Assembly (NCBI GenBank): GCA_017617445.1
Contig: JAFZWE010000015.1
Location: 28,345 to 92,344, forward strand
Direction: 5' to 3'
Origin: Bacteroidales bacterium
GTDB taxonomy: Bacteria > Bacteroidota > Bacteroidia > Bacteroidales > WCHB1-69
Length of the DNA stretch: 64,000 nucleotides
Under the pieces are notes generated by a model. It was not told where the DNA came from. It was given only the letters and a program-made list of their open reading frames with translations, and ran no database searches. The translations under genes and the position numbers were made by a program. Positions 10,601-18,376 of this stretch are shown here, one piece after another; the first letter of the stretch is position 1, and the number at the start of each line of letters is the position of its first letter.

Positions 10601-10743
10601 ACATGTTCGGCAAACAGATGATGACCACCAAGGTGGCCGCTGAGCGCACAGACCTTGATTTCAGCAGCTTCGCTCCTGGTGTCTATATGGTCCGCATCGC
10701 CAACAGCAACGCTATTGCTACCGTCAAGGTGGTAAAGAAATAA
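4603..10743 (+). CDS. Giant T9SS-secreted modular protein: jelly-roll and fibronectin type III repeats
   Basis: This 2046-residue protein has a signal peptide ending LALQAQ (about 1-23). After it, jelly-roll modules (choice-of-anchor J / cleaved-adhesin type, each opening with a pattern like GFES or NFNS and ending YLDDV or SIDDI) alternate with fibronectin type III-like modules (opening C-x2-P, with SATISWTDNN, NPFTFDNL and YTVQVKA blocks). By eye there are about seven jelly-roll and nine Fn3 units, one Fn3 pair being tandem. The C-terminal about 85 residues (VYPNPTTGNVTVES, VFDMFGKQM, GVYMVRIA, ATVKVVKK) are a type A T9SS sorting domain, so the protein should cross the outer membrane and be anchored or released. 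Adhesion is likely but no ligand is predictable. It is followed by a strong terminator, so it is monocistronic. Confidence 0.9.
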   Translation: MKKIRFTLFMLMAFLLPLALQAQQSLPYSYGFENNDLAGEGWTMSNCESATGISSSAAKTGTYGFSFRWTTNPPQYLISPELTGTESGVEVSFHYKAYSSSYTETFKVGYSTTDADIASFTWGEEVSVSSTSWSSAPYSVTLPAGTKFVGICCTSNNAYYLYIDDFSAAEPPTCIAPSGLAVVSGTVTTTSATIEWTDNNAIAPASWTIELNGTEISGITENPYTLPGLTPGNSYTVRVKADCSDEDASDYSSSITFATRCVAIADFPWSNDFESYEVGNLEAPCYVNEHISGAGTSIFRVNTYSSSGNATQLLQLPDMSNGTQTKLILPAMQIPTGTPYQFVIDIYRNATGTSYTSEGVRVFASTDGEIEGATELGFLYRNCTQTDSNVVTAEDASGWYTYEFTIPFNGTCYIILRGESQYGSSTYMDNLMVREAPSCVKPTAVNVGNITPTSAEFSWTENNSPAPQGWVILLNGQEVEADSNPFTIDTLTSNTSYTVQVKAVCNDTDESEYSAEISFTTLCDYVTIDEDNIYTEGFESYEASTFPSCWTRDVAYTSYPYVQANSTYTTYSHNGTKAMYMYFYGSANSNVISTPTFTNDVNTLQVSFFARYSSTNPTLEVGVMDGTTFEPVDTIVLTSSYQSNAFTVMFNHYTGNGNRIAFRTTPSGTSSYSSYYVYLDDVTVELIPSCIAPSNVTVIDSTITTTTATVAWTDNNNEAPDNGWTLLVNGEEVTAPTNPFTLTDLTASTIYSVKVKANCATDDESALSLDSATFATACDVVIVTETQPFSENFNTLTAGIPVCWDNEDGTTTTASYRWNYNANGYSGACVRFNSYNNSNGNTNMLKTPVLDITALATPRLTFQYKNPTAGDFSVYVSTDGGETYTTALATDLTGATAWTPMSIALEELDATDNVVIVFQGTSNYGSGDAYIYLDNVVVEETPDCFVPTYLTLDTMSTTFFQVSWTDNNEETPESWTVAYSIDGGTTFTEITGIDHDSAVVCNFDVPMGDANVIVKVKANCDADNSSNYSETISFVTPPTCPAPTELQYSGVTSNSVTLEWTAGGEETEWIIELNGVETDVVTENPITIDTLTPNTPYVVRVRALCGVGDSSVWTSGFSGFVTSCAALTAEGYTEDFGSYTANTSPSSFSVMPDCWNYIYTGTSTGYRPHVYNGTYTPTASNNSIIMTSGSSNYGAENYVVMPEFDDLSGKQIVFATAMESATRGTLSFGYLTDASDASTFNVLEVIPSNVYSGSDRYTTHEVVVHGVPAGARLAFQWLNDYLFYSCCIDDISLVDMPTCVAPMNVEADSVFATSATISWTELNLTDPQGWIININGTDTLVTENPFTFDNLTPDTSYTVQVMAVCSETDSSAWSNVVNFTTLPTCAAPTNVTVTAIGITSATINWTDPNADVPQAWVINLNGTDTTVTENPFTFDNLTSATAYTVTVKSICTDEDESALSSTVTFTTECDVIAVTENDPYHEGFESTSDWGCWTAEIVAGSYNWTHSTSYAVEGTHTAYLTFSANEARLTSPIFDLTALTTPQLTFSHRQAAFSGRVDELYVYYRTAPEESWTELVSYTTTYANMTEETIILPDASATYQICFLGHSTDALSIYLDDVNIMEAPTCFPPTDIVVNNITTTSATISWTDNNENAPQAWTINLNGTDTVVTTNPFTFDNLNAATLYTFTIKANCADDDESALSTEESFSTNCDVMTALGYSENFNSYTGTTSVSTFSVLPLCWADNFSGTSQGYRPHVYNGTYAVNSNNNALVFTGGGSTYGAVNYAIMPDFDDVNGLEITFSYKMENTGYGTLSVGYMTDITDATTFNSLGSVTSSTTASTSSVAINNVPAGARLAFKWDVTGASSYWSCSIDDITIDSVVVEPCETPTNVAVNNNVVTWTGNAANYNVVVTVAGDTVVNTTVSTNSYTVDGLNDGDHAIVTVQAICSEDNLSEWSEGVEFEYEGVGINNYSIQANVYPNPTTGNVTVESNAINADLTVFDMFGKQMMTTKVAAERTDLDFSSFAPGVYMVRIANSNAIATVKVVKK

Positions 10744-10770
10744 TTCCCGCACAATAGTGCACTTAGACTC

Positions 10771-10807
10771 AAAACATCGCAGAAGAAATTCTGCGATGTT
10801 TTTTTTG
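10771..10807 (+). terminator. Rho-independent terminator after the giant T9SS gene
   Basis: ACATCGCAG (10774-10782) pairs perfectly with CTGCGATGT (10791-10799) around an 8-base loop. The following T-run reaches 10806. Confidence 0.85.
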
Positions 10808-10854
10808 TTTATAGATTAATCTTGAAGAAATACCTATTTAATCAAAAATAAATG

Positions 10855-10862
10855 TATCTTTG
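10855..10862 (+). promoter_or_regulatory. -7 box for the Omp28-like lipoprotein
   Basis: TATCTTTG matches TAnnTTTG, 74 bases before the ATG at 10937. Confidence 0.55.
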
Positions 10863-10936
10863 CGCCCGAATTTCACAGGGTTCCCCAGGATAATTCTTAC
10901 AATATTTATATTTATTCACTAGTTAAAAAGTATATT

Positions 10937-11722
10937 ATGAAAAAAATGATTTTGATTATGCTGGCCATTTCAGTCGGAATGGTATCATGCAAGAAAGAAA
11001 CACAGGAAGAGGAACACACCACTCCCTATGACAATCTGGCTCCGCAAAAACAAAGTTGGGGATTCTGCATTGATTACACGGGCAGCTGGTGCTATTATTG
11101 CGGCCAATGGGGTAATGCAGCGTTGGATAATGCTGTTAATGTGGGAAATACTGTGGGTATGGCGGTTAAGGTCTCTCCGGATCCAGAGGCAGTGGCTACA
11201 GATCTGTACAATTCATTCATTGCAGATCGTCCTTTGAATGGGGGAACTCCCACCTTGGCGGCCGGCGATGTGACGGATGCTGACTACAATGCGGCTTCCT
11301 ACTGCCAGCAATTGGTGGAAAAACCCTGCATGATTGGTATTGATGCCCGTCAGGAAATCAACAATGGCCAACTTTCAGTATATGTGAAAACTAAGAATTT
11401 TGCGGCAATACCTGATATTTCTGATTATTTTATTGTCGCTTATCTGTTGGAAGATGGTCTTCATTATGAGCAGACCGGAAGTTCATCCTCGGATCCGGTT
11501 CATAATTTTGTGTTGAGAAAAGCTTCCTCCGGTAGTGTCTATTATGGCGAGTCTCTCATGACGGATGGCGCTCAAGATGCGGAGTTCACCCACACTTTCT
11601 CTTTTGACGTTACTCCTTATAATGCCAGCAACTGCTATGCTGCCATTGTGATTTACAAAAAATCAAATGGAGTTGTCAAACACAGCTACGTGAACAGCTT
11701 CTGGACCAGAGGTCAGCACTGA
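10937..11722 (+). CDS. Omp28/thioredoxin-like lipoprotein
   Basis: The product is 261 residues. The N-terminus KKMILIMLAISVGMVSCKK is a lipoprotein signal with the lipidated Cys at 19. A CxxC pair in the context GSWCYYCGQWG (about 53-63) resembles the TGTWCGWC-type motif of Omp28-related Bacteroidota proteins, which adopt a thioredoxin-like fold. A thiol-disulfide role at the membrane is possible, but the C-terminal half is not recognisable as a canonical thioredoxin. Its own -7 box and a terminator on each side make it a single-gene unit. The family call is from motif resemblance only. Confidence 0.65.
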   Translation: MKKMILIMLAISVGMVSCKKETQEEEHTTPYDNLAPQKQSWGFCIDYTGSWCYYCGQWGNAALDNAVNVGNTVGMAVKVSPDPEAVATDLYNSFIADRPLNGGTPTLAAGDVTDADYNAASYCQQLVEKPCMIGIDARQEINNGQLSVYVKTKNFAAIPDISDYFIVAYLLEDGLHYEQTGSSSSDPVHNFVLRKASSGSVYYGESLMTDGAQDAEFTHTFSFDVTPYNASNCYAAIVIYKKSNGVVKHSYVNSFWTRGQH

Positions 11723-11771
11723 TTCTAAGTCGTTGGAAATCCTTTCCCATCATTCAGGAAAAAGGAAAATG

Positions 11772-11811
11772 CACAAAAAAATCCCGCAGATTGCTGCGGG
11801 ATTTTTTTGTG
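11772..11811. terminator. Perfect bidirectional terminator between convergent genes
   Basis: An 18-base arm (11772-11789) is the exact reverse complement of 11794-11811, with loop ATTG. The core is ATCCCGCAG/CTGCGGGAT, flanked by seven A on one side and seven T on the other, so it can end transcription from both the lipoprotein gene (+) and murG (-). Confidence 0.9.
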
Positions 11812-11821
11812 GAAAATATTC

Positions 11822-12925
11822 CTAAAGTTCCATGATCTGGTCCACAATGGCTCCCACGGCATTGGGCAGGGCGAACTGCTGCATATTTTGTGCGAGCTCG
11901 CTGCATTTTTCTTCATTCTGATAAAGGGATTCAAAGGTGGGGATCAGTTGCTCCTGTGCATCGCTGTCACGCACAATCAGGGCGGCGTTCTTGTTCACCA
12001 GCGCCATTGCGTTTTTGGTCTGGTGGTCTTCAGCAGCGTAGGGGAAGGGTACCAGGATGGTGGGCGTGCCGATGATGCTCAGCTCCGCAATGGCCAATGC
12101 CCCTGCGCGGGAGATGATATAGTCAGCCATGCTGTAGGCATCGTTCATGTTCTTGATGAAGGGAACAATGCGGATGTCGTCGCTTTGCAGCATGGACAAC
12201 TCCATCTGGTTCTGTTTGTAGAAGGCCTCGCCGGTTTGCCAAAGCACCTGGATTCCGAAAGATCTGAGTTTTTCAATATGGTCTTTCATGGTGAGGTTGA
12301 TGGTTTTTGCTCCGAGGCTCCCCCCGACGACCAGCAGTGTCTTTTTCTCGGGAGAGAAGTTGAAGGCTGTGAAGGCAGCGGGGTTCTTTTTTTCAATGTG
12401 CAGAAGCTCTTCGCGCACGGGATTTCCCGTTTTCACGATTTTCTCTGCGGGAAAATATTTTTCCAACCCGTCGTATGCAACACAGATTTTCCTGACTTTG
12501 CCGGCCAGCCGCTTGTTGGAAACGCCTGGGTAGGAGTTCTGTTCCTGAATGAGGGTGGGGATGCCGAGACTGTTGGCCGCGTTGAGGGCGGCGAAACTGG
12601 CAAACCCACCGACCCCAATGACCACATCCGGACGGAAATCGCGGATGATCTGCTTTGCACGGCTGCGCGCTTTCATCAAAACCAAAGGCAATTTGATATT
12701 TTTCCAGATCCCCTTGGGGGATAAATCCCGTGAGATTCCGTAAATGTGCAGCCCTTCAATGGGATATCCTGCATCGGGAACCCGCTTCATCTCCATTTTG
12801 TCATTGGCTCCGATGAACAGGATTTCAGCATCGGGAGTCACTTTCTTGATTCTGTTGGCGATGGCGATGGCCGGGAAGATGTGTCCCCCTGTGCCGCCGC
12901 CGGAAATGATGAATCTTTTTTTCAT
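11822..12925 (-). CDS. murG: MurG, lipid II-forming GlcNAc transferase
   Basis: This 367-residue GT28 enzyme adds GlcNAc to lipid I on the cytoplasmic side of the inner membrane. The N-terminal GGGTGGHIFPA loop (about 9-19), GVGGFASF, the EQNSYPG stretch and the C-terminal donor site (GALAIAELS, VPFPYAAEDHQTKNA) are all MurG signatures at full length. It is the last gene of a minus-strand run with the AddB-like gene and ftcD (30 bp after ftcD). It is not in the dcw cluster that begins 5 kb away on the other strand, where murG normally follows ftsW. All expected motifs are intact, so it should be functional. Confidence 0.96.
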   Translation of the reverse strand: MKKRFIISGGGTGGHIFPAIAIANRIKKVTPDAEILFIGANDKMEMKRVPDAGYPIEGLHIYGISRDLSPKGIWKNIKLPLVLMKARSRAKQIIRDFRPDVVIGVGGFASFAALNAANSLGIPTLIQEQNSYPGVSNKRLAGKVRKICVAYDGLEKYFPAEKIVKTGNPVREELLHIEKKNPAAFTAFNFSPEKKTLLVVGGSLGAKTINLTMKDHIEKLRSFGIQVLWQTGEAFYKQNQMELSMLQSDDIRIVPFIKNMNDAYSMADYIISRAGALAIAELSIIGTPTILVPFPYAAEDHQTKNAMALVNKNAALIVRDSDAQEQLIPTFESLYQNEEKCSELAQNMQQFALPNAVGAIVDQIMEL

Positions 12926-12955
12926 GTTTTGTTGTTTAATGAAATTTTTTCATGG

Positions 12956-14653
12956 TTAGAAATCCAAACGTTTGTCCACCAAGTTGATGAGGCGCTGCTT
13001 GTTGCGACGGGCTTTCATCACGTATTCGTGGGCTTCTGCCACGATCTTGTTGGCAAACTCTTTATCGGCCAATGAAGAAGCGTTGATTTTCACGTTCAGG
13101 TAGGCACCCGTCACGGCAGCCTCCGCGCACAGCACGCCCACAGCGGCGTCGGTGACGGAGTTGGGGTTGCCCTTCTTGATCATTGCTTCGCAGAGCGCAA
13201 ACACGTCAAAGGAGCGCTTTACGGTCTGGAAGGGGATCTCTGTCGCATACTTAGTCGCCTCTTGGATGGCAGCCTTGCGGGCCGCTTTCTCTTCGTCAGT
13301 GCCTTTGGGCAAACCGAAGGCATTCATAATCTTGTTGAAAGCGTTGGTGTCTTCGTCCACTAAGCGGATGAGGTCCTCTTTGATCTTCTGTCCTTCCACT
13401 GCGTAGTCGGAGAAGGCTTTCCATTTGGCATCCCAGCCGGGTTTGTGTGAGGAGAGGTTGGCCACCATGGTGCCAAGGGCTGCTCCTAATGCACCCATGT
13501 AGGCGGAGATGGAACCGCCGCCGGGTGCGGGACTCTCCGATGCCGTTTCATTGGCAAATCCCTCGCAGGTCATGTCCACCAAACGGTTTCCGCATTTGTC
13601 GGCAATCATGTATTCAATCACCTTTTCTTCCGGATGGAAGGGCTTGAGGTCATCCAATCCCATGGATTTAATGGCGATTTTCATCTTTTCGGCTTCGTCG
13701 ATGCCGAGGGAGCGCTGCTGTTTGGCGAGGTAGTAGTCGGCGGCGTCAATGAGGACCGACTTGGGCACGAGGCCGACGATTTCGGTGCCGGTGACGCGGA
13801 TGCCGCGGGCGCCGGCTTTCTTGCACACTTCCTCAAAGGCGATGTGCAGCGGGGTTTCGCGGATGCTGGTGATGTTCATCGAGACTTGGGCAATGCCGTA
13901 CTCTTTGATGAACCAGCCGATGGCCTTCGTCCCCTTCAGCGTGCCGGGAATCATCACGGGATTGCCGTTGGCGTCCTTGATGATCTTGCCGGTGATGGGG
14001 TTGCCTTCGCGCTTCGGGCGGCCCTTTTCACGGACATCGAACGCGATGGCGTTGGCGCGGCGGGTGGAGGTGGTGTTGAGGTTGTAGTTCACGGCGATGA
14101 GGAAGTCGCGGGCGCCGATGGCGCTGGCACCGCTCTTGGCCACGCTCTCCGTGAACTTGTTGGGACCGAAGTCGGGTTTCCACTCCTTGGTGCAGATGCG
14201 CTCTTTCAGCGCTTCATATTCGCCTTGGCGGCAGTTGGCCAAGTTGCGGCGTTCCGGCTTGAAAGCGGAGTTTTCATAACAGAACACGGGGATGCCGAGT
14301 TCGTCGCCCACGCGCTTGGCCAGTTGGCGTGCGTATTCGGCCGTCTCCTCCATGGTGATGTTGGCCACCGGTACAAATGGACACACGTCGGTAGCCCCGA
14401 AACGCGGGTGGTCGCCGTGATGACCGCGCATGTCAATCAGCTCCTGCGCTTTGCGGATGCCGCGGAAAGCCGCCTCCAGCACGTCAGCTGGCTGTCCCAC
14501 AAAGGTGACGACGGTGCGGTTGGTGGATGCACCGGGATCCACATCCAAAAGTTTCACACCTTCCACGGTTTCAATTTCATCCGTGATCTGTTTGATGATT
14601 TCCAAATTCCTACCCTCGCTAAAATTGGGTACACATTCAATTAATTGGTTCAT
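12956..14653 (-). CDS. ftcD: Glutamate formimidoyltransferase / formimidoyl-THF cyclodeaminase
   Basis: This 565-residue bifunctional enzyme of histidine breakdown moves the formimino group of formiminoglutamate to tetrahydrofolate and then releases ammonia. The N-terminal formiminotransferase domain (2-181) starts IECVPNFSEG and contains RGHHGDHPRFGATD. The second formiminotransferase domain follows (IGARDFLIAVNYNLNT), and the cyclodeaminase domain (about 345-560) contains ESPAPGGGSISAY. The ATG at 14653 matches the family N-terminus, so an in-frame extension to 14764 into the preceding gene is rejected. It lies 22 bp after the AddB-like gene. No other hut genes are in the window. Confidence 0.95.
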   Translation of the reverse strand: MNQLIECVPNFSEGRNLEIIKQITDEIETVEGVKLLDVDPGASTNRTVVTFVGQPADVLEAAFRGIRKAQELIDMRGHHGDHPRFGATDVCPFVPVANITMEETAEYARQLAKRVGDELGIPVFCYENSAFKPERRNLANCRQGEYEALKERICTKEWKPDFGPNKFTESVAKSGASAIGARDFLIAVNYNLNTTSTRRANAIAFDVREKGRPKREGNPITGKIIKDANGNPVMIPGTLKGTKAIGWFIKEYGIAQVSMNITSIRETPLHIAFEEVCKKAGARGIRVTGTEIVGLVPKSVLIDAADYYLAKQQRSLGIDEAEKMKIAIKSMGLDDLKPFHPEEKVIEYMIADKCGNRLVDMTCEGFANETASESPAPGGGSISAYMGALGAALGTMVANLSSHKPGWDAKWKAFSDYAVEGQKIKEDLIRLVDEDTNAFNKIMNAFGLPKGTDEEKAARKAAIQEATKYATEIPFQTVKRSFDVFALCEAMIKKGNPNSVTDAAVGVLCAEAAVTGAYLNVKINASSLADKEFANKIVAEAHEYVMKARRNKQRLINLVDKRLDF

Positions 14654-14675
14654 TTTGTATTTTATTGATTTATGA

Positions 14676-17525
14676 TTAATTATATTGTTTCTTTTCGGAA
14701 AACCGACCGCAAATCTGGCGATAGTCACAGTAAGTGCATAAAGTGGTGTCGGGAGTTTGTTCAAATGGAATTTCTTTGTTGAAGATCTCTTCTAATAGTG
14801 CAATGAGGTGATTTTCAAATAGTTCAAAAAATTCGGTGGTAAATTCCATGTCTTTTGTGACTGCGCGTTTTTTCCCCTCAGGGAAGAATTTGGTGGTGGG
14901 GGAGAGGATGTAGTTCTGGCTGGAGGCTATTTTTTCAAAGCTGATAAGACCGCAATTGATGTTTTTCGGGTCGCAGTTGTGACTTTTGGCATAAAGGTAG
15001 GCGTACATGATCAATTGCAGAAGTTGTTGGTATTCAGGATTTTGGAACAGGGTTTCCATGTTGGAATAGCTCAGTTCTTTGATTTTCCCGGATTTATAGT
15101 CGCCGATAAAGATCATCCCTTTTCGGAACTCCACGATGTCGGCGAATCCTTTGAGCAGCACCTCTCTGCTGCCGATTTTTATTTTGTGCTGTAATTCAAG
15201 TTCGGGGTCAACGATTTGGATGTTGAGTTCGGTATTTTCCAGCTCTTTTTGTCTAATGGTAAAGAAATTGTAAAGGTTTTTCTTTGTTATTTCTTTGATC
15301 AACAATGGTTTGCCGTGGTCAAAACTTTGCCCTTGTACAGCCTTGTTCTTTTGGAAAATATTTTGGAGGAAGTCGGTATTGATTTTTTCTTTGTACTCTT
15401 TGATGATCTCTTTGAAGTTTTCAGGTTGGGCTTTGATTTCCTCATTCAGCAGTTGCAGTACTTTGTGAATGGCACTGCCTATGATGTTGGATTCTATGTT
15501 CTCGCTGATGGTTTCACGGGGTTCGATGTGATAGATCTGCTGGAGGCAGAACAGAAGTGGGCATTTGATGTAGCAGGAGAGTGTGCTGGTGGAGAACTCA
15601 AATTTGTCCAACAGGCTGGAAATCGTGTCATCCTTGGGAATGCTGATGTCAGGGGTGGCATGGTTGGGCATGGTGGCGGCTGAGATCTGCTGATGGGAGA
15701 TGGAGATGTTTTGTTCCAGTTGCTGTTTTTTGACCTCAAATTCCAGTTGTCGGACGAATCGGCTCTCTTCTGCCGGTGTGTCGGAAGAGTCGGTGTTGTA
15801 AATGAGATGGATGTGGCGGACACGTTGCAGCAGGCGGAAGAAATGGTAGCTGTAGATGGTGTCTTTCAGTTTGTATGTGGGAAGTCCGAAGCGTTGTTTC
15901 ACTTCATACAGCAGGAGGCTGTTGGAGGATTTGGCGGCGGGCATGATGCCTTCGTTCGCCGACAGAATGATAACGTTTTCAAAGTCCAAGGTGCGGGTTT
16001 CCAGCATTCCCATCAGTTGCAGGCCTTGGTTCGGATTTCCGAGGAAGGGGAGACCGATGCCTTGCAGTTGCTCTTCTATGAACAGGCTGAGGGTGCGGAA
16101 ATCGGTCGGCAACCCGCTGAAATGTTCCAGCAGTTGGCGTACTTTTTCCAGTTCGGCGAGGAGGATCTGCATGACTTTTTTTTCTGTGACAAAGTCCGTT
16201 TCGGTCATGCGGTCTTCCATTTTTTTAAGGAAATCCGTCAGGTGGCACAGATAATCCATGCCATCCACGGCGAGGTCGGGAAAACTTCCGGGGAGCAGAT
16301 TGTTGAGTTCCTCCAGGGAGAGAAAGACGTGATTCTTTTTTACAAGGGTATCTGTAAAGAGGGTGTGTTCGGCTGTTTTTTTGAAGAAGACGCGAGCCAC
16401 CAATGGGTTTTGGAAAAAGGAGAGGACATCTTTATGGTAATAGCCGGCCTGTTGGGGGGTGTGGTCGCTGCCGAGGTGGTTGAGTCGGCGATAGTTTTGT
16501 GCAGCGGACATGAGACTCTGCAGCAGATGATAGGCGTGGGTGTGTTGCACGGGGTAGGACATGGTGATGTTGGCTTTTGAACAGTCGTACGCGTGCACGA
16601 AGGGGACGAGCAGGGATTCGTCAGCGAAAACCACGGCGGTGCGCTCCTTTTCCTCGGTACTCATTTTCCCCAGTATGTCAATGGCAGTGTATATTTGCGA
16701 CATGTTCTTGTTGGCCCCTGTGATGGAAATGGTTTTGGGAAGCGTGGCGTAATCGGACGAGATTTGCTGTATGTGGCTGATGTGCAGCTTGTCGCAGGTG
16801 TCCTTGACCAAATTGCTGATGTTCAGCAGGGGATTGTCAAAGTAAAAGTGGTCCAGGTCAAAGTAAAATTCAATTTCGCATTTTTGTTGGAAAAATGCGG
16901 CGATTTTCTGTTCGGCGGGGGAGAGTGCCAGCAGTCCTGCAAAGTAGATTTTTTTGTAGGGGATGTGTGGGTTGCGTTGTTCAATATTTTCCGCCACATC
17001 TCTGTAAATCATTCCATTATACCCTTTGTTTTGGTCTTCAAGATGCTTGTGGAATGCTTGGTACAGCTCGTGGAGATGTTGGTAGAAGTCAAGGTATTTC
17101 TGTTGGTTGGGGGAGAGATGGTCCTGGCCGAAAAAGTCCAGCTCGCGGATGGCAGCGAGGTTGGAGAAGATGTCGGCGGCATTCTTCACATACTGGTCAA
17201 TTTCATCAATGTCTGTCAAGAATGCTTTGGCCCAGTTGATAAAGCTTTGGAAATCTTTGTTTTGTGAAAAATCAAGCGACTTGTACACTTCGTAGAGTTC
17301 GGCGATTTGTTCCAGATTGCCGATGAGCTGGAGGGGGGAGAGGGAATGCACAAAGGCATCCATGGAGAGTATCGTGGGAGCAAAAGTGGTCTTTTCAAGC
17401 TGGTTTGACAAGGCGTTATAAAGCTTCTTTTGTGCTCTTTGATTGGGTAAAACAATCGCAATATCCTGAAAATCAGAATGGTTTGTTTGTGCCAAATGTT
17501 CTGCAAATGAGGATAGAAAACCCAT
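14676..17525 (-). CDS. AddB-like PD-(D/E)XK nuclease / helicase-like protein
   Basis: The product is 949 residues. The N-terminal part (IAIVLPNQRAQKKL, then RTLDFENVIILSANEG) has the look of the inactivated helicase half of AddB/RexB. The C-terminal quarter has a RecB-type nuclease core: KGFADIVEF then IGDYKSGK (about residue 800), the D...DxK signature. A cysteine cluster (one in CYIKCP near the nuclease start, then CTYCDYRQIC near the C-terminus) resembles the iron-sulfur staple of AddB nucleases. A role in double-strand-break end processing is inferred. The ATG at 17525 is favoured because a -7 box at 17548-17555 lies just upstream. The gene leads the run with ftcD and murG. Confidence 0.8.
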   Translation of the reverse strand: MGFLSSFAEHLAQTNHSDFQDIAIVLPNQRAQKKLYNALSNQLEKTTFAPTILSMDAFVHSLSPLQLIGNLEQIAELYEVYKSLDFSQNKDFQSFINWAKAFLTDIDEIDQYVKNAADIFSNLAAIRELDFFGQDHLSPNQQKYLDFYQHLHELYQAFHKHLEDQNKGYNGMIYRDVAENIEQRNPHIPYKKIYFAGLLALSPAEQKIAAFFQQKCEIEFYFDLDHFYFDNPLLNISNLVKDTCDKLHISHIQQISSDYATLPKTISITGANKNMSQIYTAIDILGKMSTEEKERTAVVFADESLLVPFVHAYDCSKANITMSYPVQHTHAYHLLQSLMSAAQNYRRLNHLGSDHTPQQAGYYHKDVLSFFQNPLVARVFFKKTAEHTLFTDTLVKKNHVFLSLEELNNLLPGSFPDLAVDGMDYLCHLTDFLKKMEDRMTETDFVTEKKVMQILLAELEKVRQLLEHFSGLPTDFRTLSLFIEEQLQGIGLPFLGNPNQGLQLMGMLETRTLDFENVIILSANEGIMPAAKSSNSLLLYEVKQRFGLPTYKLKDTIYSYHFFRLLQRVRHIHLIYNTDSSDTPAEESRFVRQLEFEVKKQQLEQNISISHQQISAATMPNHATPDISIPKDDTISSLLDKFEFSTSTLSCYIKCPLLFCLQQIYHIEPRETISENIESNIIGSAIHKVLQLLNEEIKAQPENFKEIIKEYKEKINTDFLQNIFQKNKAVQGQSFDHGKPLLIKEITKKNLYNFFTIRQKELENTELNIQIVDPELELQHKIKIGSREVLLKGFADIVEFRKGMIFIGDYKSGKIKELSYSNMETLFQNPEYQQLLQLIMYAYLYAKSHNCDPKNINCGLISFEKIASSQNYILSPTTKFFPEGKKRAVTKDMEFTTEFFELFENHLIALLEEIFNKEIPFEQTPDTTLCTYCDYRQICGRFSEKKQYN

Positions 17526-17547
17526 GGTATTTATTTTGAAACGTGTG

Positions 17548-17555
17548 CAAAGGTA
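17548..17555 (-). promoter_or_regulatory. -7 box for the AddB-like/ftcD/murG run
   Basis: The minus strand reads TACCTTTG, 22 bases before the ATG at 17525. An ATG at 17558 would precede the element, so it is unlikely to be used. Confidence 0.65.
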
Positions 17556-17887
17556 CAAGATTTTCTTTCAATCCGAACCATCCCAATAACTTCCTTTTTG
17601 CTCCATTTTTTTCCAAAAAATTCCTTTTTTTTAGAAGAAAAATTATATATTATGATTAATTTATTGTTATTTATATAGTTATAGTATATTGATATGAGGA
17701 TTTATAACTTTTAAATTATCAATATATTAATGTTTATAACTCAATTTTATGAACAATGATCTCCATTTGCATCCACATTGATTTTCAATATTTTATATAA
17801 TAAAAATGGAGAAATATAAAAATTTTTCTCATTTTGTGGAAAATTTAAAATTAAAATGCTATTTTTGCACGCTTTATTTGCATAATT
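17556..17887. promoter_or_regulatory. AT-rich divergent regulatory region before mraZ
   Basis: This stretch has no gene. It contains a perfect 10-base inverted repeat, TATATTGATA (17685-17694) and TATCAATATA (17717-17726), with a 22-base spacer, plus a direct repeat TTTATAACT at 17701 and 17733. The -7 box TATTTTTG at 17860-17867 lies 20 bases before the mraZ ATG. A TTTG at 17833-17836 is slightly too far for a standard -33 element. Repeats in such AT-rich DNA could arise by chance, and I did not find convincing MraZ-type operator repeats. Confidence 0.5.
17860..17867 (+). promoter_or_regulatory. -7 box for the dcw cluster (mraZ)
   Basis: TATTTTTG matches TAnnTTTG, 20 bases before the mraZ start. 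Confidence 0.7.
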
Positions 17888-18376
17888 ATGGCGAGTGTAA
17901 AATACAGATGGTTTGAGGTGAATCTTGAAAAGTACGGGCGGTTGAAGCTGCCTACTGCTTTGTTGAAGGAATTGCCGGAGGATGACCGTCGGTCATTTTG
18001 GGCCACAGTGGGTTTTGGAAAGCACATTATGCTGTGGACCCAAAGCGCATACGAGGCCCAAGCCGCCTTTATGGATTCTTTGGATCGTAACTTGTTGGAA
18101 GTTAAGAAGTACAGAAATATTCTTTTGCGTCAAAGCGCTTTTTTGGACTGTGATTCGCAAAATCGTATTGTTTTGCCCAAGAATCTTCTGGAAAAATATG
18201 GAATAGAGCGTGAGGCTGTCTTGGTTTTGGACCACGGGCAGATTGAAATCTGGAATGTGAATGAGTTCAACAACTCTTGCGATGAGGTGTCGCCGGAAGA
18301 CTATGGGAAGTTGAATGCGGAAATGCACTCGGGCAAGTTCGACAAGAACAGAAAGGAGGAGCCCGATGTATCATAA
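17888..18376 (+). CDS. mraZ: MraZ, transcriptional regulator of the dcw cluster
   Basis: This 162-residue protein has two AbrB-like SpoVT/MraZ repeats. The first has GRLKLPTALLKEL and the second DCDSQNRIVLPKNLLEKY, the conserved DxxxR-type DNA-contact pattern being complete in the second copy. MraZ proteins bind DNA upstream of their own operon and regulate it. It is the first gene of the cluster and overlaps rsmH by 11 bases, as usual. The C-terminal tail is charged and probably disordered. Confidence 0.95.
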   Translation: MASVKYRWFEVNLEKYGRLKLPTALLKELPEDDRRSFWATVGFGKHIMLWTQSAYEAQAAFMDSLDRNLLEVKKYRNILLRQSAFLDCDSQNRIVLPKNLLEKYGIEREAVLVLDHGQIEIWNVNEFNNSCDEVSPEDYGKLNAEMHSGKFDKNRKEEPDVS

